From contig OZ037773.1 of the NCBI GenBank assembly GCA_964035545.1, forward strand, positions 1,926,751 through 1,986,750: a stretch of 60,000 bases of DNA, written 5' to 3'. Made by a program: the position numbers and the translations under genes. The notes beneath the pieces are model-generated. The model had not been told where the DNA came from and did no database searches. It saw only the letters and a list, made by a program, of their open reading frames with translations. How positions within the stretch are numbered: the stretch's first letter is position 1; every line of letters starts with the position of its first letter. The stretch comes from Bugula neritina (taxonomy: Eukaryota; Bryozoa; Gymnolaemata; Cheilostomatida; Bugulidae). Shown here piece by piece: positions 32,801 to 44,611 of this stretch.

Positions 32801-35800
32801 CGTATGTACTACTATAAACTGTATTGTACGTATGTACTACTATACACTGTATTATACGTATGTACTACTATACACTGTGTTATACGTATGTACTACTATA
32901 CACTGTATTATACGTATGTACTACTATACACTGTGTTATACGTATGTACTACTATACACTGTATTGTACGTATGTACTACTATACACTGTATTATACGTA
33001 TGTACTACTATACACTGTATTGTACGTATGTACTACTATACACTGTATTGTACGTATGTACTACTATACACTGTATTATACGTATGTACTACTATAAACT
33101 GTATTGTACGTATGTACTACTATACACTGTATTATACGTATGTACTACTACACACTGTATTATACGTATGTACTACTATACACTGTATTGTACGTATGTA
33201 CTACTATACACTTTGTTATACGTATATATTACTATACACTGTGTTATACGTATGTACTACTATACACTGTATTATACGTATGTACTACTATAAACTGTAT
33301 TGTACGTATGTACTACTATACACTGTATTATACGTATGTACTACTATACACTGTGTTATACGTATGTACTACTATACACTGTATTATACGTATGTACTAC
33401 TATACACTGTGTTATACGTATGTACTACTATACACTGTATTATACGTATGTACTACTATAAACTGTATTGTACGTATGTACTACTATACACTGTATTGTA
33501 CGTATGTACTACTATACACTGTGTTATACGTATGTACTACTATACACTGTATTATACGTATGTACCACTATACACTGTATTATACGTATGTAGTACTATA
33601 CACTTTGTCCCGGTAGGGGGAAGCTAGACTTGCTGTCAAAGACTTCACCAGCCAAAGAGCCATAATGTATGGTGCCCAGAACCTCTGGTACCATGTTGAC
33701 TGTTTCGTGTCCAAAAGAGAAGATGTTGGCTTCACTGCGGATATGAACCCAGACAAGTATGATCTCTGTCTATAAATGTATTTGCATATTTATACTCCTG
33801 TATATTGTATGATGCTTACATTATATTATACCTACCTGTAAGTATAAACTACTATATACCTGTATATTATATTATACCTACGTGTAAGTATAAACTACTA
33901 TATACATGTATATTATACTATATCTACGTGTAAGTATAAACTACTATATACATGTATATTATACTATACCTACGTGTAAGTATAAACTACTATATACCTG
34001 TATATTATATTATACCTACGTGTAAGTATAAACTACTATATACCTGTATATTATACTATACCTACCTGTATATTCAGAATGCAAGGGTTTGGCTCACTCT
34101 CTAAAGATGATAAAGATGAAATTCTTAACAAACTGGGAAAAGGAGACAAAAGGTGTGTTTAGATACTTATATGTGTATGAATGCCTGTACGTCTTTGCAA
34201 GTATATGTCTGTGTGTCTACACATTTACGGTTCTGTCTGCCTGTATGTCTACACATTTATGTCTGTAAGTCTGTCTGTGTGTCTACACAGTTTTATTTTG
34301 TCTGTAAGTCTGTCTGTGTGTCTAGTAAAAAGAGAAAAGCAGACACTTCTAAAGATGTTGTTGATTCAAAAAAATCGAAGAAAGATTCAGGAGAGGCAAA
34401 GCAGCTTAAGGTAACTTTTATTTAGCCTTAGAAACTTAGCATTGTAGTTGGGGTGTATGACGCAGTGCTGCTCTTTCTATGTATTGAGGAGATTGTACTC
34501 TGGTTACAGGACCAAAGCACTCTCATATGGAAGTACAGAGATGGCCTCCAGAAGGAGGTGTCCACCCAGGCTATGAGAGGGCTGTTGGAGTACAACAACC
34601 AGAATGTGGTGAATGGAGAGAGTGATCTCTTGAATAGGGTGTCAGACTGTATGGCATTTGGCGCTCTGAGCAGGTGCCCCGAGTGTAAGGATGGTCAGTT
34701 GGTATTCAGGTATGTTCATGTCAACTGTTACTCCGAACAGGTGCCCTGAGTGTAACAATGGTCAGTTGGTATGTTCGTGTCGACTGCCATTTGGAGCAGG
34801 TGCCCCGAGTATCAGGTCATGTTGCAGAACGGATGCCTATCATTGTACGGGAAACTTGTCAGAGTGGACCAGGTGCTCCTATTCTACTAACACCCCTAAG
34901 AGAGTTGCATTCAAGGTGCCAGCTGAATACCACGATGTTGCATTCTTAAAGACCTACAAGTATGTTAAAAGAGACCGTATCATTCCTAAAGCTACCCTAC
35001 AGGCCAGTAAAGTAAATCATCAGGCGTTAGCTGGCACTTCCTTTTTCGCCTACGGTTCGTATCTTATCTCCTCTTTGATTAGTTGTAGATTCTATATTTG
35101 ATTGGCTACTGTTGCACTCTGTATTGTTATGTAACCTGTTAACATTTGCTCATCTGTGATTGGTCAGCATTGACTGTGTATTTCACAGGAAGTACCAGTA
35201 AAGATAAAACGGCTCTGAAAACTTTGATATCTAGTCTCGGTGGGAAACTTGTCTCTAAACTCGATGGCTCTGTAACCGCTGTTATAAGTAGCAAGGCAGA
35301 CGTTGAGAAGATGAACAAGAAGATGGCGGAAGTAAAAGCACTGGACATTCCTGTCCTTGCAGAGGGTACGACCTCTAACACATAGCACTAGTCATATATT
35401 ACTCTATTACTAGTCATATTACTCTATTACTAGTTATATTACTCTATTACTAGTTATATTACTCTACAACTAGTTATATTACTCTATTACTGGTCATATT
35501 ACTCTACTGCTAGTCATATTACTCTATCTGTCTTGATAAATGTGTTTCTCTAGGTTTCCTGGAGGCATGTAAAGATGGTAAACCAATAGAATTGGCTAAA
35601 ACTTACAAGTTGTCAGACTGGGGAAAGCCTTTTGAGAAATGCTTCACTGATGTTGTTGACAGCAAAAGATCAACAAAAAGTGCTGCCGTGCGCGCTGCTG
35701 AGGCTAGAGCAGGTTCGTTTATACTGTATGATACTATACTGTATTATGTTATACTGTATGATACTATACTGTATTATACTATACTGTATGATACTATAAT

Positions 35801-38800
35801 GTATTATACTACACTGTATGATACTACACTGTATGATACTATACCGTATGATACTATACTGTATGATACTATACTGTATGATACTATACTGTATTATGTT
35901 ATACTGTATGATACTATACTGTATTATACTATACTGTATGATACTATAATGTATTATACTACACTGTATGATACTACACTGTATGATACTATACCGTATG
36001 ATACTATACTGTATGATACTATACTGTATGATACTATACTGTATTATGTTATACTGTATGATACTATACTGTATTATGCTATACTGTATGATACTATACT
36101 GTATTATACTATACTGTATGATACTATACCGTATTATGCTATACTGTATGATACTATACTGTATGATACTATGCTGTATGATACTATACTGTATGATACT
36201 ATACTGTAATTATGCTATACTGTAGGATACTATACTGTATGATACTACACTGTATGATACTATACTGTATGATACTATATTGTATGATACTACACTGTAT
36301 GTTACTATACTGTATGATACTATATTGTATACTCACAGAAAAAGAGTTTCTGAAAGATGATGAAGGGGTACAGAAACTGATGGTGAAGGGAGGGGCGGCT
36401 GTGGACCCGGAAAGTGAACTTGACCAGGAAGCACATCTGTTGCAGGAGAAGGGAGAGCCTCTCAACGCTGTCCTCTCTATGGTAGACATCAGCAGCGGCA
36501 GCAACTCTTACTACAAGCTGCAGGTGTTGGAGCACGACTCTGTCAACAGGTACTTTACATTCAGTTCAAGTACCTGCTATGTGTCATCACATAGTACACT
36601 CAAGCTTTGATTTTATTATATAACAGTCTGATAAACAGCAAACTTACATATTGCTTAGAAGCCTGGGGAAATGCCCCTAAAACCCATCTGAACAAGTTGC
36701 TTTTAATTCAAAAACGCATTATTCGCATTATTTTCCACAAATCACCTACTGAACACACGTCACCTCTATTTATCAAAGCAGAAATTCTTCCTATTGATCT
36801 CTTGTATATCTACCGCCTATGTCTTCTTGGTCATTCAGCTTATTATACTCCATCTCACACCAAACAACCACCAACTTACCTCACCAGACATTCTGAACTT
36901 TCCTTACCCTTACCTCTCTCTACCTCCGCAGCAGGTCATCGTCAAGTGTCCTACCAGATGTCTAGCAATTGGAATAAACTACCTCTGACTTTAAGACATC
37001 ATCAAAGCTTTGCCACATTTAAAATATTGTTGAAAAAGCACCTACTAAAATCTTTAACTTAATCTGAATAAATAGTTCCCACTATTTTTTCAACTGCCAC
37101 TTGGGCCCCGCTCCTTGAATAGCTATGCTACTGAGCACATGGGCCCCCATCTTGACTTCGATTGATATTATATATAAATTGAATTTAGCTCTTTTTGTGT
37201 TACTGTTGTATATTTGTATTTTTTTGTCCTTTTGTTTTTTTTTTGATGGAAATAAAGAAAACAAAACAAAACAAGTACCTGCTATGTGTCATCACATAGT
37301 ACACTCAAGTACCTGCTATGTGTCATCACATAGTACACTCAAGTACCTGCTATGTGTCATCTTATAATAAACACAAGTACCTGCTGTGTGTCATCACACA
37401 CTACACGCAAGTACCTGCTATGTGTCATCACACACTACACTCAAGTACCTGCTAAGTGTCCTCACATACATGTTGTCTCATCAGCTTGGTGTTTGCTTTA
37501 GATACTGGCTGTTCCGCTCTTGGGGTAGAATAGGCACAACAATCGGTGGCAATAAGCTGGAGAAACTTGGCTCCAGACATGAATGTGTGGCTAGGTTCAA
37601 GGTGAGCCGTCAATCAACGTGTTACTTTTTCCTTTAAACTTTTAAACCACCTCCAACGTCTGAGTTGCTGATGTAGTGTCTGTGTTAGAACTACTAGAAC
37701 TTATAAATCCAAGTATAGAATATCATTGTATGTAACTGCCATATATTTCATTTCATATTTATTCGTAGAGCCGTAAATAGCGTAAATCGTTTTGAGTAAT
37801 CTTATCCTGAGATGATTTTCTTGGTGCTATTATTTGTCAATTCCTTGTGTATTATATATTTCATTAGTGTAATTCAGGTTTGGTATTTATAAAACTGCTA
37901 TCGATACTCTTGTCAGGACCTGTTTCGAGAGAAAACCGGCAATGTTTGGGGAACTAAAGAATTTGAGAAGAAACCAAATAAGTTTTATCCATTGGAGATT
38001 GACTACGGTCAGGTAATAGACGTCTACCTATTAGTGATATGGTAGGCTATATATATATGAGCGTGCGTGCGCATATATTATATTTGTTTGAAGATTATAT
38101 AATACGCTGTCTATGTAATACTTTAGGAAGATGAAGAAATACAACTTAGCGCAATGGAAGAATCCTCCAAGACGGCCAGCAAACTGAGCAAACCTGTGCA
38201 AGAACTCATCAGAATGATATTTGATATTGAGACTATGAAACAGACTATGTTAGAGTTTGAGGTAAGGGACTGGTAAAACAGACTATGTTATGGTTTAAGA
38301 CTGGTGAACAGACTATGTTATGGTTTAAGACTGGTAAACAGACTATGTTATGGTTTAAGACTGGTAAACAGACTATGTTATGGTTTAGGACTGATAAACA
38401 GACTATGTTATGGTTTAGGACTGGTAAACAGACTATGTTAGAGTTTGAGGTAAGGGACTGGTAAAACAGACTATGTTATGGTTTAAGACTGGTGAACAGA
38501 CTATTGTGGTTAATGCTGATTGGCCTGCTCATAGATTGACATGAAGAAGATGCCTCTGGGAAAGATATCAAAAAAGAACATTTCTAAAGCCTACAAACTG
38601 CTCACTAAATGTCTCAAGGTAAGTCATTGCATTATTGTAGCACCAGCATTGCAAGGTAACACATAATACTCACTTGTTACATATGTTATATTTTTGGTAC
38701 TTTTAGTGTATCTTCGCTGCTTTTATTGTTTTATTTCTTTAATTGTTTCATCTGTTCATTTATCAATTTGATATATTTTAACTAATAATTCAATACCTAT

Positions 38801-41800
38801 TGTACGTGAATATTTTAGCACGCAGCTCTCCTCAATATACTTTACTCAAAATTTGATTGGTTGAGTTTAAGTTTAGCCTTCACTGGTCAAAATAGACGTC
38901 ATTTGTTGTCCATAAGTAACTGGAGTTGTCCCAACATGGTGTTGCTAGTATGGCTTGTCAAGTGTTAAGTGAATGCAGAAAATAGCTGATTACAAAAAGG
39001 TAGAAACTCCATGAGTTGTGAGTCCAGTCTATTTGGTAGTGCCAGTCTAACCGGCTGTTGCAATGGTACGTTGCACTGCTGTAATCTTTATTCTGGTTCA
39101 ACTGAGTCCTTTCTCCGTGTGTTGGTCAGATGGTGGAGGAGAAGGCATCCCCTGCCCAACTGCTTGACATGTCTAACCAATTCTTCACACTCATTCCTCA
39201 TGACTTTGGGATGAAGAAACCTCCAGTCCTGGACACAGAAAAGCTGATAAAGGTGAGTAGTGAGTAGTCAGTTATCAGTAGTAGCACTGGTAGTAGTTGT
39301 AGTCACAGTAATACTAGTAGTGGTAGTGGTGGTAGTAGTAGTAGCAGTGGTACTAGAAGTAGTAGAGTCGTAGTAGTGATGGTAGTAGTGCTGGTAATAG
39401 TAGCAGCAGTAGCATTGGTGACAGCTAGGTTTGGTATTTTAATGTGGTTTTATATGCTTTCACTTTAAGGCCAAAGTAGAGATGTTAGACAACTTGAAGG
39501 AAATAGAGTGTGCATACAATCTGCTGAAGACCAGTGCGGGTGGTGCGGATACCAACCCTGTTGACTCACACTATGAGTCACTGAAGACTAAGATTGAGCC
39601 ACTGGAGAGGTCGAGCGAGGAATGGGACCTCATCAACCAATACACCAAGAACACTCACGGCAAAACTCACTCCTCCTACAGCTTGGATGTTGACGAGGTA
39701 TGGACAGGTGCTGTTTGGGTCGAGTCATCGCTGTAGTTGTCTGCCTTCTGGTTGTACTAATACGTGACTGTTATACAGGTGTTTACAATCAAGAGAAATG
39801 GAGAGAAGTCCAGATATTCACCTTTCCGGGATTTGTCAAACAGGAAGCTGCTATGGCATGGGTCAAGGTTAACTAACTTTGCCGGAATTTTGAGCCAGGG
39901 TTTAAGAATCGCTCCCCCAGAGGCGCCTGTGGTGTGTTATTCGTTCTGATACTATCATATGTTATATACACTGATACTATTGTATGTTATATACTGATAT
40001 TATTGTATGTTATATACTGACATTATTATATAATATATATATATACTGACACTATTGTATGTTATACATGTATATACTGACACTATTGTATGTTATACAT
40101 GTATATACATGTATATACTGATACTATTATATGTTATACATGTATATACTGATACTATTGTATGTTATACATGTATATACTGACACTATTGTATGTTATA
40201 CATGTATATACTGACACTATTGTATGTTATACATGTATATACTGATGCTATTGTATGTTATACATGTATATACTGATGCTATTGTATGTTATACATGTAT
40301 ATACTGACACTATTGTATGTTATACATGTATATACTGATACTATTGTATGTTATACATGTATATACTAACACTATTGTATGTTTATATATTATTGCAGAC
40401 TGGCTATATGTTTGGTAAAGGCATATACTTTGCCGATATGGTTAGTAAAAGTGCCAATTACTGCTTTGCCCAGAGGAACAACCCGTATGGTCTGCTGCTA
40501 CTTTGTGAAGTTGCGCTTGGAAATATGTAAGTCATTTCTTACTCAACTAGTCAAGTCACTTTTGTTGTGTTTAAGTTACTGTTCCGCCGAGTTTAAATCT
40601 TTCTCAATCATATATATGTTGTTCTGATGGTGTTGCAGGCATGAACTGGGCGGTGCCAGTTACATCAGCAAGCTGCCCAAGGGCAAGCACAGTGTGAAGG
40701 GGTGTGGTATGACAGAGCCAGACCCCGCCCACCTTCATGTGACTAAGGATGGAGTACACATACCTCTGGGAGAAGGAGTGGAGGCGAAACCTTCCATGGG
40801 TCGCACTTCTCTTCTCTACAACGAGTATCCTTTGGGTTGTCATTCTCTCTGTGCATTACTTACTCTATACAGTACTTACTCTATACGATACTTACTTTAT
40901 ACAATACTTACTCTATACAGTACTTACTCTATACAATACTTACTTTATACAATACTTACTCTATACAATACTTACTCTATACAATACTTACTCTATACAA
41001 TACTTACTCTATACAATACTTACTCTATACTTACTCTATACAATACTTACTCTATACTTACTCTATACAATACTTACTCTATACTTACTCTATACAATAC
41101 TTACTCTATACAATACTTACTCTATACAATACTTGCTCTATACATTACTTACTCTATACAATACTTGCTCTATACATTACTTACTCTATACAATACTTAA
41201 TCTATACAATACTTACTCTATACAATACTTACTCTATACTTACTCTATACAATACTTACTCTATACGATACTTACTCTATACGATACTTACTCTATATAA
41301 TACTTACTCTATACAGTACTTACTCTATACAATACTTACTCTATATAATACTTACTCTATACAATACTTACTCTATACAATACTTACTCTATACGATACT
41401 TACTCTATACGATACTTACTCTATACAATACTTACTCTATACAATACTTACTCTATACAATACTTACTCTATACAATACTTACTCTATACAATACTTACT
41501 CTATACAATACTTACTTTGTACAATACTTACTCTATACAATACTTACTCTATGCGATACTTACTCTATACAATACTTACTCTATACATTACTAACATTGC
41601 TGTGTATACTCACACTGCTGCATGTACTTACATTGCTGTGCATGTACTCACATGACACTACAATACTTTGTCTAATGGTAGACATGCAGTGTCAGGGTTA
41701 CAATATGAAGACTTCCTTATCGTTCTCTCAGATACATCGTGTACGACGTGGCCCAGCTGAATATCAAGTATCTGGTCAAGTGCAAGTTCAACTACAAGTA

Positions 41801-41804
41801 CTAA
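29853..41804 (+). CDS. PARP1: Poly(ADP-ribose) polymerase 1
   Basis: Nuclear DNA-break sensor that polymerises ADP-ribose from NAD+. Twenty-one exons: 29853-29966, 31594-31738, 32174-32289, 33617-33756, 34078-34152, 34326-34410, 34510-34709, 34828-35054, 35189-35365, 35554-35712, 36339-36549, 37502-37601, 37917-38012, 38127-38261, 38535-38618, 39130-39252, 39470-39697, 39779-39931, 40399-40526, 40639-40824, 41732-41804. All phases close, giving 984 residues (human protein 1,014). Zinc finger 1 ligands C19, C22, H51, C54; finger 2 C116, C119, H151, C154; Lys-rich nuclear localisation signal around 197-225; zinc finger 3 C281, C284, C298, C308; BRCT about 360-430; WGR about 495-590; helical domain about 610-735; catalytic domain to the end with WHGSR (H832), KSANY (Y877) and LLYNE (E961), the H-Y-E triad. 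The start is the first ATG ([19 protein letters not shown]), matching the PARP1 N-terminus. Complete and apparently intact. Confidence 0.97.
30129..30217. repeat. Near-perfect hairpin (foldback) in PARP1 intron 1
   Basis: Arms of 35 bases (CTTATGGAGGTCTCTGAATT... and its inverse, one mismatch) surround a 19-base centre that is itself palindromic (ACAATCAA-C-TTGATTGT), so almost the whole 89 bases can fold into one stem. No coding content; perhaps a small foldback element. Confidence 0.8.
31171..31385 (+). mobile_element. Full-length tRNA-derived SINE in PARP1 intron 1
   Basis: tRNA-like head with A box (TGGTCTAGGGG) and B box (GGGTTCGAGCC), a body shared with all other copies in the window, and end CTATAAACTTGCGTGAAG. 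Flanked by a perfect 19-bp target-site duplication, TTCTTTATTTGTTCATGTT (31152-31170 and 31386-31404). The best preserved member here; no long A tail. Confidence 0.92.
32335..33610. repeat. 28-bp minisatellite filling PARP1 intron 3
   Basis: About 40 units of the form TACGTATGTACTACTATACA plus CTGTATTA, ending about ten bases before the exon 4 acceptor. Variant units (for example CACTTTGTTATACGTATATA) recur at a spacing of 476 bases (17 units), showing a higher-order repeat. Tyr-rich open frames in all three phases are a by-product of the stop-poor unit. Confidence 0.95.
33785..34070. repeat. Minisatellite in PARP1 intron 4
   Basis: About five units of roughly 46 bases with the core ACGTGTAAGTATAAACTACT followed by ATATACCTGTATATTATA. 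Confidence 0.9.
34668..34815 (+). repeat. Duplicated exon 7 end in PARP1 intron 7
   Basis: The zinc-finger-3 segment CAGGTGCCCCGAGTGTAAGG...GGTATGTTC, covering the exon 7 end and its donor, is followed in the intron by a second degraded copy (from 34738) and a third partial copy (from 34797), with spacing 67 and 59 bases. The copies contain stops and are non-coding. Confidence 0.8.
35385..35530. repeat. Minisatellite in PARP1 intron 9
   Basis: About seven units of CTAGTTATATTACTCTATTA (roughly 20 bases). Confidence 0.9.
35716..36330. repeat. 15-bp minisatellite filling PARP1 intron 10
   Basis: About 40 units of TATACTGTATGATAC. It starts within a few bases of the exon 10 donor and ends about ten bases before the exon 11 acceptor. 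It stays open in the frame of exon 10 for about 165 codons. Confidence 0.95.
36565..37460. repeat. 34-bp minisatellite in PARP1 intron 11, split by a LINE
   Basis: Units of CAAGTACCTGCTATGTGTCA plus TCACATAGTACACT: one before and about five after the LINE fragment at 36,604-37,275. The array must have existed when the LINE inserted. Confidence 0.88.
36604..37275 (+). mobile_element. 5'-truncated non-LTR retrotransposon (LINE) tail
   Basis: Open frame ending at 37062 with the conserved C-terminal reverse-transcriptase-domain pattern ([18 protein letters not shown], then [13 protein letters not shown] and SNWNKLP), followed by a 3' UTR ending in an AAAAC-type tail (GGAAATAAAGAAAACAAAAC). The catalytic RT palm motifs are missing because of 5' truncation. 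Jockey/CR1-like in character; clade not resolved. Inserted in sense orientation inside a minisatellite in PARP1 intron 11. Confidence 0.85.
38240..38515 (+). repeat. Minisatellite derived from the exon 14 end in PARP1 intron 14
   Basis: Units of about 31 bases (AAACAGACTATGTTATGGTT plus TAAGACTGGT) match the end of exon 14. One unit (donor at 38450) is an exact copy of the exon end with its donor, TTAGAGTTTGAG|GTAAGGGACTGG. Confidence 0.88.
39255..39420. repeat. Trinucleotide (GTA/GTG)n repeat in PARP1 intron 16
   Basis: Imperfect AGTAGTAGTGGTAGTAG repeats starting at the exon 16 donor. Confidence 0.85.
39945..40390. repeat. 31-bp minisatellite filling PARP1 intron 18
   Basis: About 13 units of TGTTATACATGTATATACTG plus ACACTATTGTA, running nearly from donor to acceptor. 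Confidence 0.93.
40850..41590. repeat. 16-bp minisatellite filling PARP1 intron 20
   Basis: More than 40 units of TACTCTATACAATACT. This intron interrupts the codon of the catalytic glutamate (GA|A). Confidence 0.95.
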
Positions 41805-42030
41805 ATATTCACTTTCTTTTATTCTCAAGTCTTTCCGCTCCATCCAGAGTACATCTCTAGCTGTGTTCACCAAGCAATCAAATAATAGTATCCACTTTTA
41901 TATTAGCAGTAACGTGCTTATAGCTTTATTATTGCTATCTCTATTTTACTTGAGGTTTTTTATATCATTTCTAACTTTCACTGTTCAGAAATGGCAACCA
42001 GATTTGCATGGGTACAGGTTTATAATATAT

Positions 42031-42036
42031 AATAAA
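42031..42036 (+). terminator. Candidate PARP1 polyadenylation signal
   Basis: AATAAA about 230 bases after the PARP1 stop codon; the nearest canonical hexamer downstream. No GT-rich element was verified. Confidence 0.4.
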
Positions 42037-42039
42037 AAT

Positions 42040-44611
42040 ACATATTTACTCTTTATAATAACGCATATTCTACACTGTATGATAGCACATATTTACATTG
42101 TATAATAACACATGTCTACACCGTATAATAACACATGTCTATTCTGTATAATAACACATGTCTATTCTGTATAATAACACATATCTACACTGTAAGTGTA
42201 TAATAATGCATATCTACACTGTATGATAGCAATACCTGCACTGTATGATAGCACATATCTACACTGTAAGTGTATAATAATGCATATCTACACTGTATGA
42301 TAGCAATATCTACACTGTATGATAGCACATATTTACATTGTACAAGCATGGTTTAAAATACTCCATTATTTAGTAGTCATGGTTAATAATAGGTAAAAAT
42401 TGGATGACGTTAATATTGTTTTATTGTTGCCTTCCCCCCCCCCCTTCCGAGGGTCAGCATCTGCTCAGATATTTTGTTCACTAGATGGAATTAAAAAGCT
42501 GCTTACATGCACGTGGGTGCTAGTGACTGTAAACCTAACACAAAATATAGTTTAACAAACTACAAAGTCTAACTTACGCTACACAGTTTACTACACTGTC
42601 TAACATACTACACACTCAAACACACTACACAGTTTAGCACACTGAATAGTGTAAAACACTACACATTGTGTTTTACTCTAAAGTTTTTCATACTGCATTA
42701 AAATTTATGTCTTTGGAATCGTCTTATCATGTACTGTCCTAATTTTGCCCCTTTGTATTTTGTTTCAGAGTTATCTTTAAAATATTTTGTCTAGAGATTG
42801 TCTTCAAATCTTGCCACAGAAATGTTGATTATATTGCCGCTAGAGTTATCTTCTCTCACTAAACTTGATATTTTGAACTGTGCTGTATCAACTGATTAAT
42901 GTGTAAATATTGAGAGACTTGCAGCTAATATTAAACTTAGGGCTGCTGCAAAATTTCTTGCTATTCAGGCTACTTCTGTCATTGATGAGTTTTCTATTAA
43001 TTAAAAAATATTGCAATCAAGAGTTGGCAGTGTGAAACATGAGCAGGAATGAGCTAGATTATAATCTGATTACTCTTCTGAACATCCTGCTGTTGCTACC
43101 CACCTCACAACTACTACTGATAACCACAGATACTGTTGACACCCATCAGCTATTACTGACACCCTGCTACTAGTGCTGATACATATCAACTACTACTGCT
43201 GATACATATCAACTACTACTGACACAACCTAGGCTGCTGAATGCCAAGCTGTGTCAGGGTTTGACTTGCTTAATATCATATTAATACGATTCTAGTGATA
43301 ATATAATTAGTTGTGGTGCTGATGAAATTTATTATTGAATATTCACTTTAGTATGCAATGCATACAACTAAGTGAATATAAAGCCAGTCTGATTCTATTT
43401 AATATACTACTATACTATATTTAATATGCTATTATACTCGTATGTATCCTTTTTGTTCTAGCAATTCCCTCCTTTTATTGTCTACTATAACCTGTATGAA
43501 GGCTTCTGTAATCAAATGATGAATAGCCTAACTTAGCCCTGGGTCTACACTGCCATGCGTAAACAATGGGCTGCAATGTTAGTGCTTCCAACTGTAGCTG
43601 TTTACCTGTGGTTACTTTATTAAGGCAGCACGGCTAGACTGATGCTAGGATAAAATGGGTTGCATAGTAGCTTGAGGTAACAGTTTGTATGCTACTGCTG
43701 CTGCTGCTGCCTCTACTACATCTACACTAGCACCTGCCCCTACCTGGTAAGATATGTCTACTGTGATTGGGTAGTTTAATGGGAAGCAGCATCACACTGT
43801 GCTGACTTGCATGGTTATTGTTTTTAATGGAGTTCATGAATTAGAAAACCATATAGTTCTTAATTTATTTAAATTTACGAACCAGTTGCTGCATATGCGT
43901 GTACAGTAAGTGTGTACACATTAAATATTCTACACAGTAGGTATATAGGTACAGTAAGTATATATCTCATGCAAGTTTATAGTCGCCATCCCTGAGAACT
44001 CCCTGATGGAAAGGGTTTTTGTTAAATCGGACTAAGGACTTATTCAGATCGGGTACAGGAGCAATCATGACTAGATGCTTTTCCTAACATCACCAATGGG
44101 TTTCATCTGGGGTTCGAACCCATGACTTTGTGTTTAACGCTCTAACCCCTAGACCACAGCTGCTCTCTGTAAGTATATACACAGCAAGTATATACACAGT
44201 AAGTATATAAAGTAAGTATATACATTAAGTATAACCACAGTAAGTACATACACTATAAGTATATACAGTAAGTATAAACATAGTAAGTATATACAGTAAG
44301 TATATACAATAAGTATGCACAGTAAGTACATACACAGTAAGTATATACAGTATGTATATACACAGTAAGTATATACAGTAAGTATAAACAAAGTAAGTAT
44401 ATACACGGCAAGTATATAATGTATGCATTTATTATTCAGATAGTAAGCATTTAAGGAGATGCAGTCTGCAAGGGTTGTTATCTGATAATAATAAAGTGAA
44501 CTCTGTTTATTCAATGCAATGTTTGTACCTATATTTACTGACAGATTCTAATATACTACAATGTGCTGCCAAATACACTGACACCCTGTGTGCTGCCAAT
44601 ACACGCTGCCG
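42040..44611. other. Intergenic region between PARP1 and the spectrin-repeat gene
   Basis: Holds a CTGTATGATAGCACATATCT-type minisatellite (about 42,070-42,345), a C12 homopolymer near 42,436, AT-rich single-copy DNA with no convincing open frame (42,500-43,900), and an array of CAGTAAGTATATA units (about 43,900-44,430) interrupted by a SINE. Confidence 0.6.
43968..44167 (-). mobile_element. tRNA-derived SINE
   Basis: Reverse-orientation member of the window's SINE family: the minus strand starts GAGAGCAGCTGTGGTCTAGG, has the B box GGGTTCGAACC, and ends CTATAAACTTGCATG. It sits inside a CAGTAAGTATATA array whose units flank both ends, so the target duplication cannot be delimited. Confidence 0.88.

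Noticed and set aside
32206-33627. Long Tyr-rich open reading frames (up to 267 codons) on the plus strand
   Set aside because: Produced by the 28-bp minisatellite in PARP1 intron 3; the unit lacks stops in several frames. The first of them is exon 3 reading into the intron.
40694-41655. Leu/Tyr/Thr-rich open frames up to 272 codons
   Set aside because: Exon 20 of PARP1 reading into, or lying within, the 16-bp array of intron 20; not a separate gene.
42700-43330. Possible degraded coding sequence (retroelement gag or host gene) between PARP1 and the spectrin-repeat gene
   Set aside because: Somewhat protein-like composition but multiple stops in every frame and no recognisable motif.
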